A stretch of DNA of 64,000 nt, from positions 124,001 through 188,000 of the forward strand of contig NZ_SKFG01000006.1 of assembly GCF_004344915.1 (NCBI RefSeq). The letters are read 5' to 3'. Source of the DNA: Paenibacillus albiflavus. GTDB taxonomy: Bacteria > Bacillota > Bacilli > Paenibacillales > NBRC-103111. This document shows, piece by piece, positions 34,741 through 43,140 of the stretch. Position 1 is the stretch's first letter; the number at the start of each line of letters is the position of its first letter. The notes under the pieces were generated by a model that did no database searches, had not been told where the DNA came from, and saw only the letters and a program-made list of their open reading frames with translations. The translations under genes were made by a program, and so were the position numbers.

Positions 34741-35506
34741 GTGGTTCAATCGCCTGCTTTTTCTCGGATTTATAGCCTGTGAAAATCGAGCTCATTGTGC
34801 CATTGCGCTCAATCCAATCTTCACGGTAAGCCATGTAAATATGAATCACGATAAAAATAATAAATGCCCACGCGACCAAATGATGCCAAGAACGGATCGT
34901 GAAGCTGCTGCCAAAAATCATCGGAACCCAAGCAAACATTTGACCAAACCATGACTCCGGCTGAGGCTCGAATAATAAATAGTAGCCCGTGATCATCGCA
35001 AGAATCGAGCCAGCCCCGATAAAAATCCAATAACTCAATTGTGCAAGCGGATTGTGACCCGTATAATGCGGCTTCCGATTGCGCAAGAACAGATAGAACT
35101 TCAGCGTTTCGAAGGTTTCGACCCAGAACGCTTTTTGGGCGGGATTAGAAGTCGCGTATTTATTGCCTTTGAACACCCAGTACCAGCGAACAAGCAAATT
35201 AGCGGTAAATATGAAAGCCGCGAAGAAGTGGATGTACCGTGCCCAGCCCATGATAAAAGAATAGTAAGCTTCTTCTTGGCCAATCGACCCAAGGAACGGA
35301 TTGCCGATATAGATGCCCGTAATGATCATGATTAGAATCGTAGCTGCATTGATCCAATGGAAGATACGTACAGGCAGTTCCCATACGTAAATTTTGACAT
35401 AGGCTTTGCGATCATCCCTGACTTGAACGGGCCGTCTTTGCTTAGTGGCAATACGGGATTTGGGATGTTCGTGCTTTATTTTTTCAACAGGAATCGACAT
35501 AGACAA
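34721..35506 (-). CDS. hyaC: Hydrogenase cytochrome b subunit (HyaC/HupC)
   Basis: A 261-residue membrane di-heme cytochrome b that anchors the hydrogenase and passes electrons from the small subunit to menaquinone. Four or five TM helices carry the heme histidines: RIFHWIN (helix 1), RYIHFFA (helix 2), SWHHLVAW and VIHIYMAYRED (helices 3-4), as in the HyaC family. The cytoplasmic N-terminus (about 40 residues) is highly charged. It follows the large-subunit stop by six bases. Confidence 0.94.
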   Translation of the reverse strand: MSMSIPVEKIKHEHPKSRIATKQRRPVQVRDDRKAYVKIYVWELPVRIFHWINAATILIMIITGIYIGNPFLGSIGQEEAYYSFIMGWARYIHFFAAFIFTANLLVRWYWVFKGNKYATSNPAQKAFWVETFETLKFYLFLRNRKPHYTGHNPLAQLSYWIFIGAGSILAMITGYYLLFEPQPESWFGQMFAWVPMIFGSSFTIRSWHHLVAWAFIIFIVIHIYMAYREDWIERNGTMSSIFTGYKSEKKQAIEPHDKQSE

Positions 35507-35512
35507 GAGCTC

Positions 35513-37228
35513 CTATCCAATTCGGATTTCGGTCATTCGATCATCTTGCAAATCAGTTAAGTGAACTGCGCACGCCAAACATGGATCGAAGGAGTGCACA
35601 ACACGTAGAATCTCGAGCGGATTATTTGGATCAATAATTGGTGTTCCTCGTAAAGCTGCTTCATAAGCACCGATCTGGTTCTTATGGTCGCGTGGTGAGG
35701 CATTCCATGTCGTAGGTACAACAGCTTGATAATTTTTGGTTTTGCCGTTCTCGATTCGAACCCAATGTCCAAGCGCGCCGCGCGGTGCTTCGATCCAGCC
35801 TACCCCTTTAGTCTGTGACGGCCAAGAGGAAGGGTCCCATTTTGTTTTATCGAAGGTGATTTGATCCCCATTCCGAATGTTGCTGAGCAGTGCGTTCATA
35901 TCGCTGCGCATCCAATCGCCAACAAGACCTGCTTCCAGTGCGCGGGCTAGCGTGCGTCCAAGTGCGGATTGCAAGGCTGAGAACGGCAGACCAAGCTTGC
36001 TGAGTGATGTATCGATCGAGTTTCTGTAGTCGTCTTTGCCCGCTGCATATCCAATAATCATCCGAGCGAGCGGCCCCGTTTCCATTGGCTGTTCTTTCCA
36101 CCGTGGGGCTTTGATCCAACTATATTTGTCTTTCGTATCGAGTGTTTCGTATGCACCTTTAGGTCCTGTATAGTGCATGTTCGTCTGACCTTCCCACGGA
36201 TGCTTGCCGCCAGAAGCTTGTCCATCGTATGTGTACCAAGAATGATCAATGAACTCTTTGACCTGCTCAGGATCCTTGGGATTAACCTCATGAATCGTGT
36301 TCAGATCCCCATTAAGAATGACGCCACGCGGCATACGGTATAAGTTCACATCATTAATATCACCTGTGGAGAAGTCCCCATAGCTCAAGTAATTGTTCAA
36401 ACCGCCGCCAAACGTCCAGTCCTTGTAGAAGGAAGCAATCGCAATCACATCGGGAATGTACACTTGGTTCACGAAGGCAATGGCTTCGTCAATAAGCTGC
36501 GATACATGAGATAATCGTTCAGCATGAATCCCGTTGTCGCTATTGATGTCCAGTGGCGTTGCCATACCGCCTACGACATAATGTGGATGTGGATTTTTGC
36601 CACCGAATATGGTTTGAATCTTCACAATTTCTTTTTGCCAATCGAGTGCTTCCAGATAATGTGCAACTGCAAGCAGATTTACTTCAGGTGGCAGCTTATA
36701 GGATTTATGTCCCCAGTACCCATTCGCAAAAATACCAAGCTGTCCGCTATCCACAACCTTCTGCACCTTCTGCTGTACATCTTTAAAATAACCGGGGGAA
36801 GACTTCGGCCAATTCGAAATCGATTGCGCAATAATGCTCGTCTGGGTAGGGTCAGCCTTTAGCGCACTAACGACATCAACCCAATCAAAGGCATGTAAAT
36901 GGTAAAAATGAACCACGTGATCATGCAGCATAACAGCGGCGTTCATCAAATCGCGAATGAGATGTGCGTTTCTCGGCACTCGGATGCCAAGTGCATCCTC
37001 GACGGATCGGATCGCTGCAAGCGCATGCGTTGAAGTACAAACACCGCAAATCCGCTGCACATATGCCCACACATCACGTGGATCGCGATTTTGGACGATT
37101 AATTCTAGACCTCGAATCGCAGTTCCAGAACTGTATGCATCCTTAATGAAGCCATTCTCCATATCCGCCTCAATCCGCAAATGACCTTCAATTCTTGTTA
37201 CGGGATCTACTACAATGCGTTCAGCCAT
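35513..37228 (-). CDS. hyaB: [NiFe] hydrogenase large subunit
   Basis: The 571-residue catalytic subunit of a group 1 uptake hydrogenase. All four nickel-ligand cysteines are present: RICGVC (C61, C64) near the N-terminus and DPCLACAVH (C550, C553) near the C-terminus. The 15 residues after His556 form the tail cut off by the maturation protease once nickel is in place. VDPVTRIEGHLRIE opens the protein. Its ATG overlaps the small-subunit stop by one base (TAATG). It is exported by piggy-back on the Tat-targeted small subunit. Confidence 0.97.
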   Translation of the reverse strand: MAERIVVDPVTRIEGHLRIEADMENGFIKDAYSSGTAIRGLELIVQNRDPRDVWAYVQRICGVCTSTHALAAIRSVEDALGIRVPRNAHLIRDLMNAAVMLHDHVVHFYHLHAFDWVDVVSALKADPTQTSIIAQSISNWPKSSPGYFKDVQQKVQKVVDSGQLGIFANGYWGHKSYKLPPEVNLLAVAHYLEALDWQKEIVKIQTIFGGKNPHPHYVVGGMATPLDINSDNGIHAERLSHVSQLIDEAIAFVNQVYIPDVIAIASFYKDWTFGGGLNNYLSYGDFSTGDINDVNLYRMPRGVILNGDLNTIHEVNPKDPEQVKEFIDHSWYTYDGQASGGKHPWEGQTNMHYTGPKGAYETLDTKDKYSWIKAPRWKEQPMETGPLARMIIGYAAGKDDYRNSIDTSLSKLGLPFSALQSALGRTLARALEAGLVGDWMRSDMNALLSNIRNGDQITFDKTKWDPSSWPSQTKGVGWIEAPRGALGHWVRIENGKTKNYQAVVPTTWNASPRDHKNQIGAYEAALRGTPIIDPNNPLEILRVVHSFDPCLACAVHLTDLQDDRMTEIRIG

Positions 37229-38304
37229 TACTCGTCACCTTCTTTGTCATTGCTTTTATTTAGGAAAGCTGTTACACCAGCATGAATAGCGATACCTGCA
37301 GCCGCCGCCCCGACGATACCAGCTCCAATCAATTCGGGATTAATTGTCGTTTGCGTACCAGGAATTTCTGCCATTCGCGTATAGAACGGGCCTTGATCCC
37401 AGAAATTGCTCTCCGAACAGCCGATACAAGGGTTACCCGATTGAATGGGATAACTAACACCGCCATTCCAACGCATTTCAGCACAGGAATTGTAGGTAGT
37501 CGGTCCTTTGCAGCCGAGCTTGTATAAGCAGTAGCCTTGTTTGGAACCTTCATCGCCGAACGATTCCGCAAATAGTCCAGCATCGAAGTACGCACGGCGA
37601 TTACACTTATCGTGAATCCGGTGACGATAGAATGCTTTGGGCCGACCATGGTGATCAAGATCAGGAATCGTTCCAAATGTAATGAGGTGGGCGATGACAC
37701 CTGTCATAACTTCCGCAATTGGCGGACAGCCAGGTACTCGTACGATAGGCTTATCCTTGATAATGTCTGTAATCGGTCTAGCACCCGTAGGATTCGGATA
37801 GGCTGCAGGAATTCCGCCCCAAGACGAACAGCTGCCATAGGCTAAGATCGCCTTGGCATGCTTTGCCGTTTCGAGCAATGTTTGTTTCGCAGACACACCG
37901 CCGACCATCAAATATTCATCATGCATTGGAATGCTGCCTTCAACTGCCAATATGTATTCACCAGGGTAATTCTGAATCACATGCTTTCTAGCTTCTTCAA
38001 TCTGATGACCTGATGCTGCAGAAAGCGCTTCTGTGTACTCAAGTGAAATCATATCGAGGAGAACGCTTTCAATCTTGGGATGTGAAGAACGGATAAAGGA
38101 CTCAGAGCAGCCCGTACAATCTTGTAGCTGCAGCCAAATGACGGGTACTCGCTTGCTGACTTCCATAGCCTGTACAACAGAGTTGTTCTGTGTGTAATCA
38201 AGCCCCATTGCTGCGGTCAACATGGCGCACATTTTGAGGAAATCACGACGAGTAAAACCCCGGCTTAAAGCGGATTGGTAGATCGTTTTCTTATCATTGT
38301 TCAT
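37228..38304 (-). CDS. hyaA: [NiFe] hydrogenase small subunit, Tat-exported
   Basis: A 358-residue electron-transfer subunit. The Tat signal carries TRRDFLKMC (18-26) and a hydrophobic core. The proximal cluster is DCTGCSES (C63, C66) with GSCSSWGG, where the two extra cysteines of oxygen-tolerant enzymes are glycines, so a standard [4Fe-4S] cluster is expected. The distal cluster is HDKC plus GYCLYKLGC; the medial is NSC and NPCIGC. A C-terminal helix (about 325-347) anchors the dimer to cytochrome b. Second gene of the operon, 38 bases after the nickel permease. Confidence 0.96.
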   Translation of the reverse strand: MNNDKKTIYQSALSRGFTRRDFLKMCAMLTAAMGLDYTQNNSVVQAMEVSKRVPVIWLQLQDCTGCSESFIRSSHPKIESVLLDMISLEYTEALSAASGHQIEEARKHVIQNYPGEYILAVEGSIPMHDEYLMVGGVSAKQTLLETAKHAKAILAYGSCSSWGGIPAAYPNPTGARPITDIIKDKPIVRVPGCPPIAEVMTGVIAHLITFGTIPDLDHHGRPKAFYRHRIHDKCNRRAYFDAGLFAESFGDEGSKQGYCLYKLGCKGPTTYNSCAEMRWNGGVSYPIQSGNPCIGCSESNFWDQGPFYTRMAEIPGTQTTINPELIGAGIVGAAAAGIAIHAGVTAFLNKSNDKEGDE

Positions 38305-38342
38305 AACGATATCTATTTCCCTTCACTTCAATATAGAATGTG

Positions 38343-39359
38343 TTATGCTTGCCAGCGTTCCTCAATTCGCATCGTTTTCCAGATGCCATAAGAAATAAGC
38401 CAAGCCAAGACAAAAGTGCCAACCATAATAAAGCCAAGATTGCCAAAATCAAGTTCCTGTACCCAGCCCCAGAATCCTTCTGTTAAACCGAGCTTAGGCG
38501 TAAGCACTTGGATGAGTTCGATCATGCCAATGATGAGTGCGGCAACGATGGATAGACCAGTCACTGACAGGTTGTAATAAATTTTGCGCAGCGGTGTGCG
38601 GAACGCCCAGCGATATGCAGTCGTCATGAACACGCCATCTGCTGTATCCAGCAGACTCATGCCAGAAGCAAATAAGATAGGTAACGACATAATGCTTGTT
38701 AGCGGTATTGCGCTGTTAGATGCACCTGCGGAAATGGCGAGTAGTGCAACTTCGCTTGCCGTATCAAATCCAAGTCCGAATAAGAAGCCAATCGGGTAAA
38801 CATGCCAGCTCTTGCCAACGAATGCGAATAGCGGCTTAAAGAATCGTGCTAGCAGTCCTCTGTTCAGGAGCAAATCCTCCAGTTTGTCGTCATCCTCGCG
38901 CTTATTTCGCATTTGTCGAAACACACGATAAATACCGACGAAAATGAAAACGTTCAGGATGCCGATCAGAACAAGGAATACACCTGATACTGAAGCGCCG
39001 ATTAAACCTCCGATTTCTTTGAGCTGTGGAATGTTGTGTTCTGCCCACTTTGCGGCAAGTGCAGTGATAAGAGCCATAATGCAGACGACCGTGGAATGTC
39101 CAAGCGAGAAGTAGAATCCGACACCTGTTGGATTCTTGCGTTGTTGGACAAGTTTACGAACGGTATTATCAATAGCTGCGATATGGTCTGCGTCAAAAGC
39201 ATGCCTGAGTCCTAACGTATAAGCTAGAACACCGAGGCCGAGAAGCGTAGGATTGGCAGGCAATGAGACAAGCAGAAGCGTGATACCCACCGCATGTAGG
39301 ATAATGACTCCCCATGCGTAACCTTTCCACGAATACTGCTGCAATTCTTTGTCTTTCAT
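38343..39359 (-). CDS. Nickel permease, HoxN/NixA (NiCoT) family
   Basis: A 338-residue membrane transporter with eight or so helices. The diagnostic motif RHAFDADHIAAIDNT (HxxxxDH, helix 2) is present together with LGHSTVV and the later GFDTASEVALLAIS, so nickel (possibly also cobalt) uptake is expected. As first gene of the hydrogenase operon it supplies nickel for HypA/HypB. AAGGGAG precedes the ATG at 39,359. Confidence 0.94.
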   Translation of the reverse strand: MKDKELQQYSWKGYAWGVIILHAVGITLLLVSLPANPTLLGLGVLAYTLGLRHAFDADHIAAIDNTVRKLVQQRKNPTGVGFYFSLGHSTVVCIMALITALAAKWAEHNIPQLKEIGGLIGASVSGVFLVLIGILNVFIFVGIYRVFRQMRNKREDDDKLEDLLLNRGLLARFFKPLFAFVGKSWHVYPIGFLFGLGFDTASEVALLAISAGASNSAIPLTSIMSLPILFASGMSLLDTADGVFMTTAYRWAFRTPLRKIYYNLSVTGLSIVAALIIGMIELIQVLTPKLGLTEGFWGWVQELDFGNLGFIMVGTFVLAWLISYGIWKTMRIEERWQA

Positions 39360-39401
39360 TTTTACTACTCCCTTATGGTAAAATAACCCACATCTTCTTC
39401 C

Positions 39402-39445
39402 AAAATAGCACAGTTGATCAACTGTATTGTGTGAGGATTGTCACT
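39402..39445 (-). promoter_or_regulatory. Hydrogenase operon promoter with FNR box and extra palindrome
   Basis: TGTGA-GGATTG-TCACT at 39,430-39,445 fits the Bacillus Fnr box. On the minus strand TGC-TATTTT (39,410-39,402) is an extended -10, which puts the box centre about 42 bases upstream of the start point, the class II activation distance. Between them, ACAGTTGATCAACTGT (39,410-39,425) is a perfect 16-bp palindrome that occupies the spacer and -35 position, possibly a second regulator's operator. Confidence 0.8.
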
Positions 39446-39489
39446 CTGAACAAAATAATGTCATATTATGGAGTTTGATGAAAAAGAAA

Positions 39490-39517
39490 AGAACCATTAG
39501 GTTTAGCTAATGGTTCT
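39490..39517 (-). terminator. Terminator overlapping the stop of the WYL regulator gene
   Basis: Perfect 11-bp stem AGAACCATTAG / CTAATGGTTCT with loop GTTTAG, followed on the minus strand by TTTTCTTTTT. The stop codon TAG lies inside the stem. Confidence 0.88.
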
Positions 39518-40490
39518 GTAATGAATCTACGTCAATAGGATCAGCATCCGGATACATAGCTGCGATTTTTAATGCTGTTCTTCTGACTTCAGCAGCTATA
39601 TGAGCTGGTTCAAGGACACGTATGCTCGTTTTGTATCGAAGCAGAAAGCCGATTAGCCATTTCTCATTGGGAAGGGTAGTGCGTACAAGAAGTGATCCAT
39701 CTGGCAGCTTCTCAATTGTGCTTTCGTCAAAATAGTCTACAGCAGCTACTTTAGCTTCATCTGCAAATTGAAGGACAAGATCAAAGGTTTGCTTGCTGAT
39801 GGCTGGAGGTATACCCATTCGTTCGTTCAACTCGTTCAGCGTGACGGTTCTACGATTGTAGGATTCAGCTAGCATTTGCAAATTGCTTATCCGAGAAAGC
39901 TTGAAGATCCGATAATCCTCACGGCTTAAACAATAACCGTGCAGGTACCAAGCGTATCTTTTCAATACAAGCCCCATCGGTTCGATCGTGCGTTCGGATT
40001 CGCTGCCTTGTCCATCCGTATAGGAGAATTGAATTAGCTTGTTTGCATGGATTGCTTGTTGGAGTGAGGCATATTTAATACGCTCTGTGTCGCTATTGCG
40101 CCATGGGGTGAAATCGACTAAGACTTGCTCACGTTCAGTGAATCGTCCTTGTTCCGTTTGCGAGATTAGGGCTCCTACTTTATTCAGCAGACGATCCATG
40201 TTTGATTGATCTAGTACTTGAGTAGACTGAAGACCACGCAACGCAGTAGATAGAGCAACAAGTTCATCAAAGGAAAGCATCTGGCGATCCAATCGAAAGC
40301 TATCCATGATCTCATAACCCCCTTCGGCTCCTGTGTACGAAACAATTGGGATACCGGCAAGATTCAGCGACTCCAAATCACGGTATATAGTGCGTAGTGA
40401 AACTTCCATTCGATCAGCCAGTTCCTGCGCTTGTACGCGTTTGCGGTTTAATAACAGAATCGTAATCGCCATCATTCGCTCAAGCTTCAT
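39507..40490 (-). CDS. WYL-domain transcriptional regulator (YafY family)
   Basis: A 327-residue regulator. The N-terminal HTH_11 winged helix (about 1-60) reads VQAQELADRMEVSLRTIYRDLESL. The middle and C-terminus form a WYL domain (about 135-310; LIQFSYTDGQGSESERTIEPMGLVLKRYAWYLHGYC), which binds nucleotides or other small ligands. It lies 86 bases downstream of the DHA2 exporter gene on the same strand, so it may regulate that exporter. A terminator overlaps its stop. Confidence 0.87.
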   Translation of the reverse strand: MKLERMMAITILLLNRKRVQAQELADRMEVSLRTIYRDLESLNLAGIPIVSYTGAEGGYEIMDSFRLDRQMLSFDELVALSTALRGLQSTQVLDQSNMDRLLNKVGALISQTEQGRFTEREQVLVDFTPWRNSDTERIKYASLQQAIHANKLIQFSYTDGQGSESERTIEPMGLVLKRYAWYLHGYCLSREDYRIFKLSRISNLQMLAESYNRRTVTLNELNERMGIPPAISKQTFDLVLQFADEAKVAAVDYFDESTIEKLPDGSLLVRTTLPNEKWLIGFLLRYKTSIRVLEPAHIAAEVRRTALKIAAMYPDADPIDVDSLQNH

Positions 40491-40576
40491 TGCACTTCCT
40501 CCTCATTAGCTTCCATGAGAACTATCATAATCGATGAGCGCAAATTAATCGATCTAATCTACGCTCACCATTACCC

Positions 40577-42109
40577 TTAATGAGCAGCTGCGTAATTAGC
40601 TTGATCATCGGAAGATAGAACAAGTCTTTCTTTTCTCATGAGAAGTGCGGAAGCAAGTGCAAGAACTGCAGGTATCAGGCTCCAGACAAAGGTCATACCA
40701 ATGGAAGAGGTTAGTGCAATTTGAATCGTACTCCGTACGCTAGCATCTAAAGATTGGCTAAGTGCAGGATTCAGCAGAACATAGGGATCACTTACATTGA
40801 GATTCGCTGGAATTAAAGCCGTATTACCTGCAAATGCAGATGTTAATTTATTCGTTAGTGCATGGCTTTGAATAATCCCGAATATCGTAATGCCGAGTGT
40901 CATGCCGAGTGATCGGTTGAAATTTAAGGTGGAGCTTGCTGTTCCACGCTTAGATGCCGAGAAAGAGTGAATCGCTGAATTACTAAGTACCGAGAATGTC
41001 GCGCCAATGCCGAGACCCATCAGGATCATATAGAGGGTCACGAGAAACCGGGGCGTTTCTACCGTCAGTCCGCTAAGCAGGACAAGTCCGGCAATAAGCA
41101 GGACAAGTGGTGAAGCGATAATCGTGCGATAGGATAGCTTTGTCATGAGGAATCCACCTAAAGTCGCCGTTATAACGGAACTCACCATCATGGGAAGTAG
41201 CACAAAGCCAGCGCCAGAAGCGGATCCGCCTAGAACACCTTGAATGTAAATCGGGATGAATACGGATGCAGACATGTATGCAGCTCCGCTTAACATGGCG
41301 ACTAAATTACTGGCGGTATAGAGTCTGTTGCGGAACATCTGGTAGGAAATGATTGGCTCGGCAGCTCTTTTTTCAACGAATATAAGCGCTATTGTGAAGC
41401 CTATGAATCCAACAAACAATCCAATAATTTGTGATGAGCCCCATGCGAATTGCTTGCCGCCTAGCTCAAGCGCTAGCATTAGGCATACAACGGCACCAAT
41501 TAATAGGAACGCACCCCAATAATCAATGCTTTGCTTGGCATGTACGGCTGATTCTTTGTAGAAGAGAAGAACTAGAACGAATGCAATTAATCCGAGCGGT
41601 AAGTTGATATAGAAAATCCATTGCCATTGCAAATGATCGGTAATATAGCCGCCAATTATTGGAGCAGCAATACTAGATAGACCGAATAGGGCACCGAACA
41701 TGCCAGTCATTTTGCCTCTATTCTCCGGAGCAACAACATCGAACATGATGGCGAATGCGATCGATACCATAGCGCCTGCACCGATGCCTTGAATCGCTCT
41801 GAATAAACTAAGAGTGATAATGGAATTCGCCATACCGCATAATGCCGATCCCAGCATGAAGACGAGGATCCCAAAGATGAAGAACCGTTTTCGTCCATAC
41901 ATATCCGATAGCTTGCCAAAGATCGGCATGCCTGCCATTTCCGTAATCATATAAGCAGACGTAACCCAGACAAATTTATCGAGTCCGCCCATTTTGCCAA
42001 CTATCGTTCCCATAGCAGTTGCTACGATGGTATTATCCATTGAAGCCATCAGGATTGCGAGCAGCAGCCCTGTCATGATTAATCCGATATTTTTGTGTTT
42101 AGTTGTCAT
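40577..42109 (-). CDS. DHA2-family drug/proton antiporter, 14 membrane segments
   Basis: A 510-residue MFS exporter of the EmrB/QacA type. It shows MASMDNTIVATAMGTIV in helix 1 (the conserved DxTIVxxA motif), GKLSDMYGRKRFF (motif A), and RAIQGIGAGAMVSIAFAIMFDV (motif C-like). About 14 helices. The likely role is proton-driven efflux of amphipathic compounds. The WYL regulator downstream is a candidate controller. Confidence 0.9.
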   Translation of the reverse strand: MTTKHKNIGLIMTGLLLAILMASMDNTIVATAMGTIVGKMGGLDKFVWVTSAYMITEMAGMPIFGKLSDMYGRKRFFIFGILVFMLGSALCGMANSIITLSLFRAIQGIGAGAMVSIAFAIMFDVVAPENRGKMTGMFGALFGLSSIAAPIIGGYITDHLQWQWIFYINLPLGLIAFVLVLLFYKESAVHAKQSIDYWGAFLLIGAVVCLMLALELGGKQFAWGSSQIIGLFVGFIGFTIALIFVEKRAAEPIISYQMFRNRLYTASNLVAMLSGAAYMSASVFIPIYIQGVLGGSASGAGFVLLPMMVSSVITATLGGFLMTKLSYRTIIASPLVLLIAGLVLLSGLTVETPRFLVTLYMILMGLGIGATFSVLSNSAIHSFSASKRGTASSTLNFNRSLGMTLGITIFGIIQSHALTNKLTSAFAGNTALIPANLNVSDPYVLLNPALSQSLDASVRSTIQIALTSSIGMTFVWSLIPAVLALASALLMRKERLVLSSDDQANYAAAH

Positions 42110-42242
42110 TCATTATTCATTCCTTTCAGTTTAGGTGGTTAGTTGATTCACCACCGATCTGATGTCATCATAACGGTTCATTGTTGACATCTGCGTGTCA
42201 GGAATGATGTGGCAATTATTATTTTTTTAAAATAGGAGTAAG

Positions 42243-42285
42243 TAACACCAAAAGGTGTTATAATAACAGGGACATCTTGGGATGT
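42243..42285 (+). promoter_or_regulatory. Promoter and paired inverted repeats, probable ArsR-type operator
   Basis: TAACACC-AAAA-GGTGTTA (42,243-42,260) is a perfect 7-4-7 repeat overlapping TATAAT (42,259-42,264). A second, shorter ACATC-TTGG-GATGT follows at 42,272-42,285 with the same 4-base gap. They lie just upstream of the SRPBCC-ArsR pair, so autorepression by the ArsR protein is likely. Confidence 0.65.
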
Positions 42286-42312
42286 TATCAAACTCATCTT
42301 GGAGGTACTTAT

Positions 42313-42735
42313 ATGCAACAACAAGGAGCATTACCAGAAATTCGTCAGACGATCCTATTGAATGCGCCAATAGATAAAGTATGGAAGGCTGTATCGACAG
42401 CAGAAGGAATTGCCGCTTGGTGGATGCCAAGTACGTTTGAAGCTGTTCTTGGCAAAGAATTTATTTTACATGCAGGACCATTCGGCGACTCGCCATGTAA
42501 AATAACGGAGCTTGACCCTCCGAATCGCGTCGGTTTTGACTGGGGGAAGGACTGGCATCTGACGTTTGAATTAAAACAGATTGAGGATAAAACCGAATTC
42601 ACCTTGATTCATTCAGGTTGGGATGCAGAGAAAGTGACAGAGTTCGGACAACCACACACTGCCGTTCGTGGCATGATGGATGGCGGTTGGGTGAAAATCG
42701 TCAATGAAGCATTGCCCGCTTATATCGAGGCGTAA
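42313..42735 (+). CDS. SRPBCC/AHSA1-like domain protein (140 aa)
   Basis: A third AHSA1-type protein in the window: ILLNAPIDKVWKAVSTAEGIAAWWMPSTF, then ITELDPPNRVGFDWGKDWHLTFELK and the C-terminal helix GGWVKIVNEALPAYIEA. The start is ATG 42,313 with GGAGGT 6 bases upstream; the longer frame is discounted. The next gene, an ArsR regulator, starts two bases after its stop. This SRPBCC-ArsR gene order is common in Bacillales; the ligand is unknown. Confidence 0.86.
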   Translation: MQQQGALPEIRQTILLNAPIDKVWKAVSTAEGIAAWWMPSTFEAVLGKEFILHAGPFGDSPCKITELDPPNRVGFDWGKDWHLTFELKQIEDKTEFTLIHSGWDAEKVTEFGQPHTAVRGMMDGGWVKIVNEALPAYIEA

Positions 42736-42737
42736 CT

Positions 42738-43043
42738 TTGGAACATGACGTTTTTCAGGCGATTGCCGATCCGACTCGTCGCAAGCTGCTGCAATTGCTT
42801 GCGCATCAAGACATGTCGATTGCTGCCATGAAGGAATGCTTCCCTTTAAGTCGAACGGCGATTAACAAACATCTGCATGTTTTGAGCGAAGCAGGACTTG
42901 TCAGCAGCCAAAAGGTAGGGCGCGAGACGAGGTACACACTCTGCTTAGAACCACTTGCCGAATTGCAGGACTGGCTATCTTTCTTTGAACAGTATTGGGG
43001 GAAACGTTTAGAAGCGTTGAAACAGTACGTAGAGTCAAATTAG
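42738..43043 (+). CDS. ArsR-family regulator
   Basis: A 101-residue winged-helix repressor: FQAIADPTRRKLLQLLAHQ, then SIAAMKECFPLSRTAINKHLHVLSEAGLV (recognition helix), and SSQKVGRETRYTL for the wing. There are no cysteine pairs, so it is not a metal sensor of the classical ArsR kind. Start TTG 42,738, with GAGG eight bases upstream inside the preceding gene's end. A terminator follows. Confidence 0.87.
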   Translation: MEHDVFQAIADPTRRKLLQLLAHQDMSIAAMKECFPLSRTAINKHLHVLSEAGLVSSQKVGRETRYTLCLEPLAELQDWLSFFEQYWGKRLEALKQYVESN

Positions 43044-43060
43044 CCGCGGTCGGTTGTGAA

Positions 43061-43087
43061 AACACCCTTGATATGAGGGTGTTTTTT
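43061..43087 (+). terminator. Terminator of the SRPBCC-ArsR operon
   Basis: 8-bp stem AACACCCT / AGGGTGTT with a 7-base loop, followed by TTTTG. Confidence 0.88.
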
Positions 43088-43140
43088 GTGTGCGTGCAGG
43101 CGGCTGATTGGTCTTCGGTTAACGGTAACTAATTAGTGCT

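Noticed and set aside
36524-36862. Frames antisense to the hydrogenase large-subunit gene
   Set aside because: They are shadows of a strongly conserved coding frame with all catalytic motifs and lack ribosome sites.
39360-39401. Nickel/cobalt riboswitch before the nickel permease gene
   Set aside because: The predicted leader is only about 35 bases, too short for such an RNA, and no four-way junction pairing is visible.
39410-39445. Rex or NikR binding site in the hydrogenase promoter
   Set aside because: The Rex consensus (TTGTGA-N6-TCACAA) is not met on both sides, and no GTATGA half-sites with the NikR spacing are present. The FNR consensus fits best.
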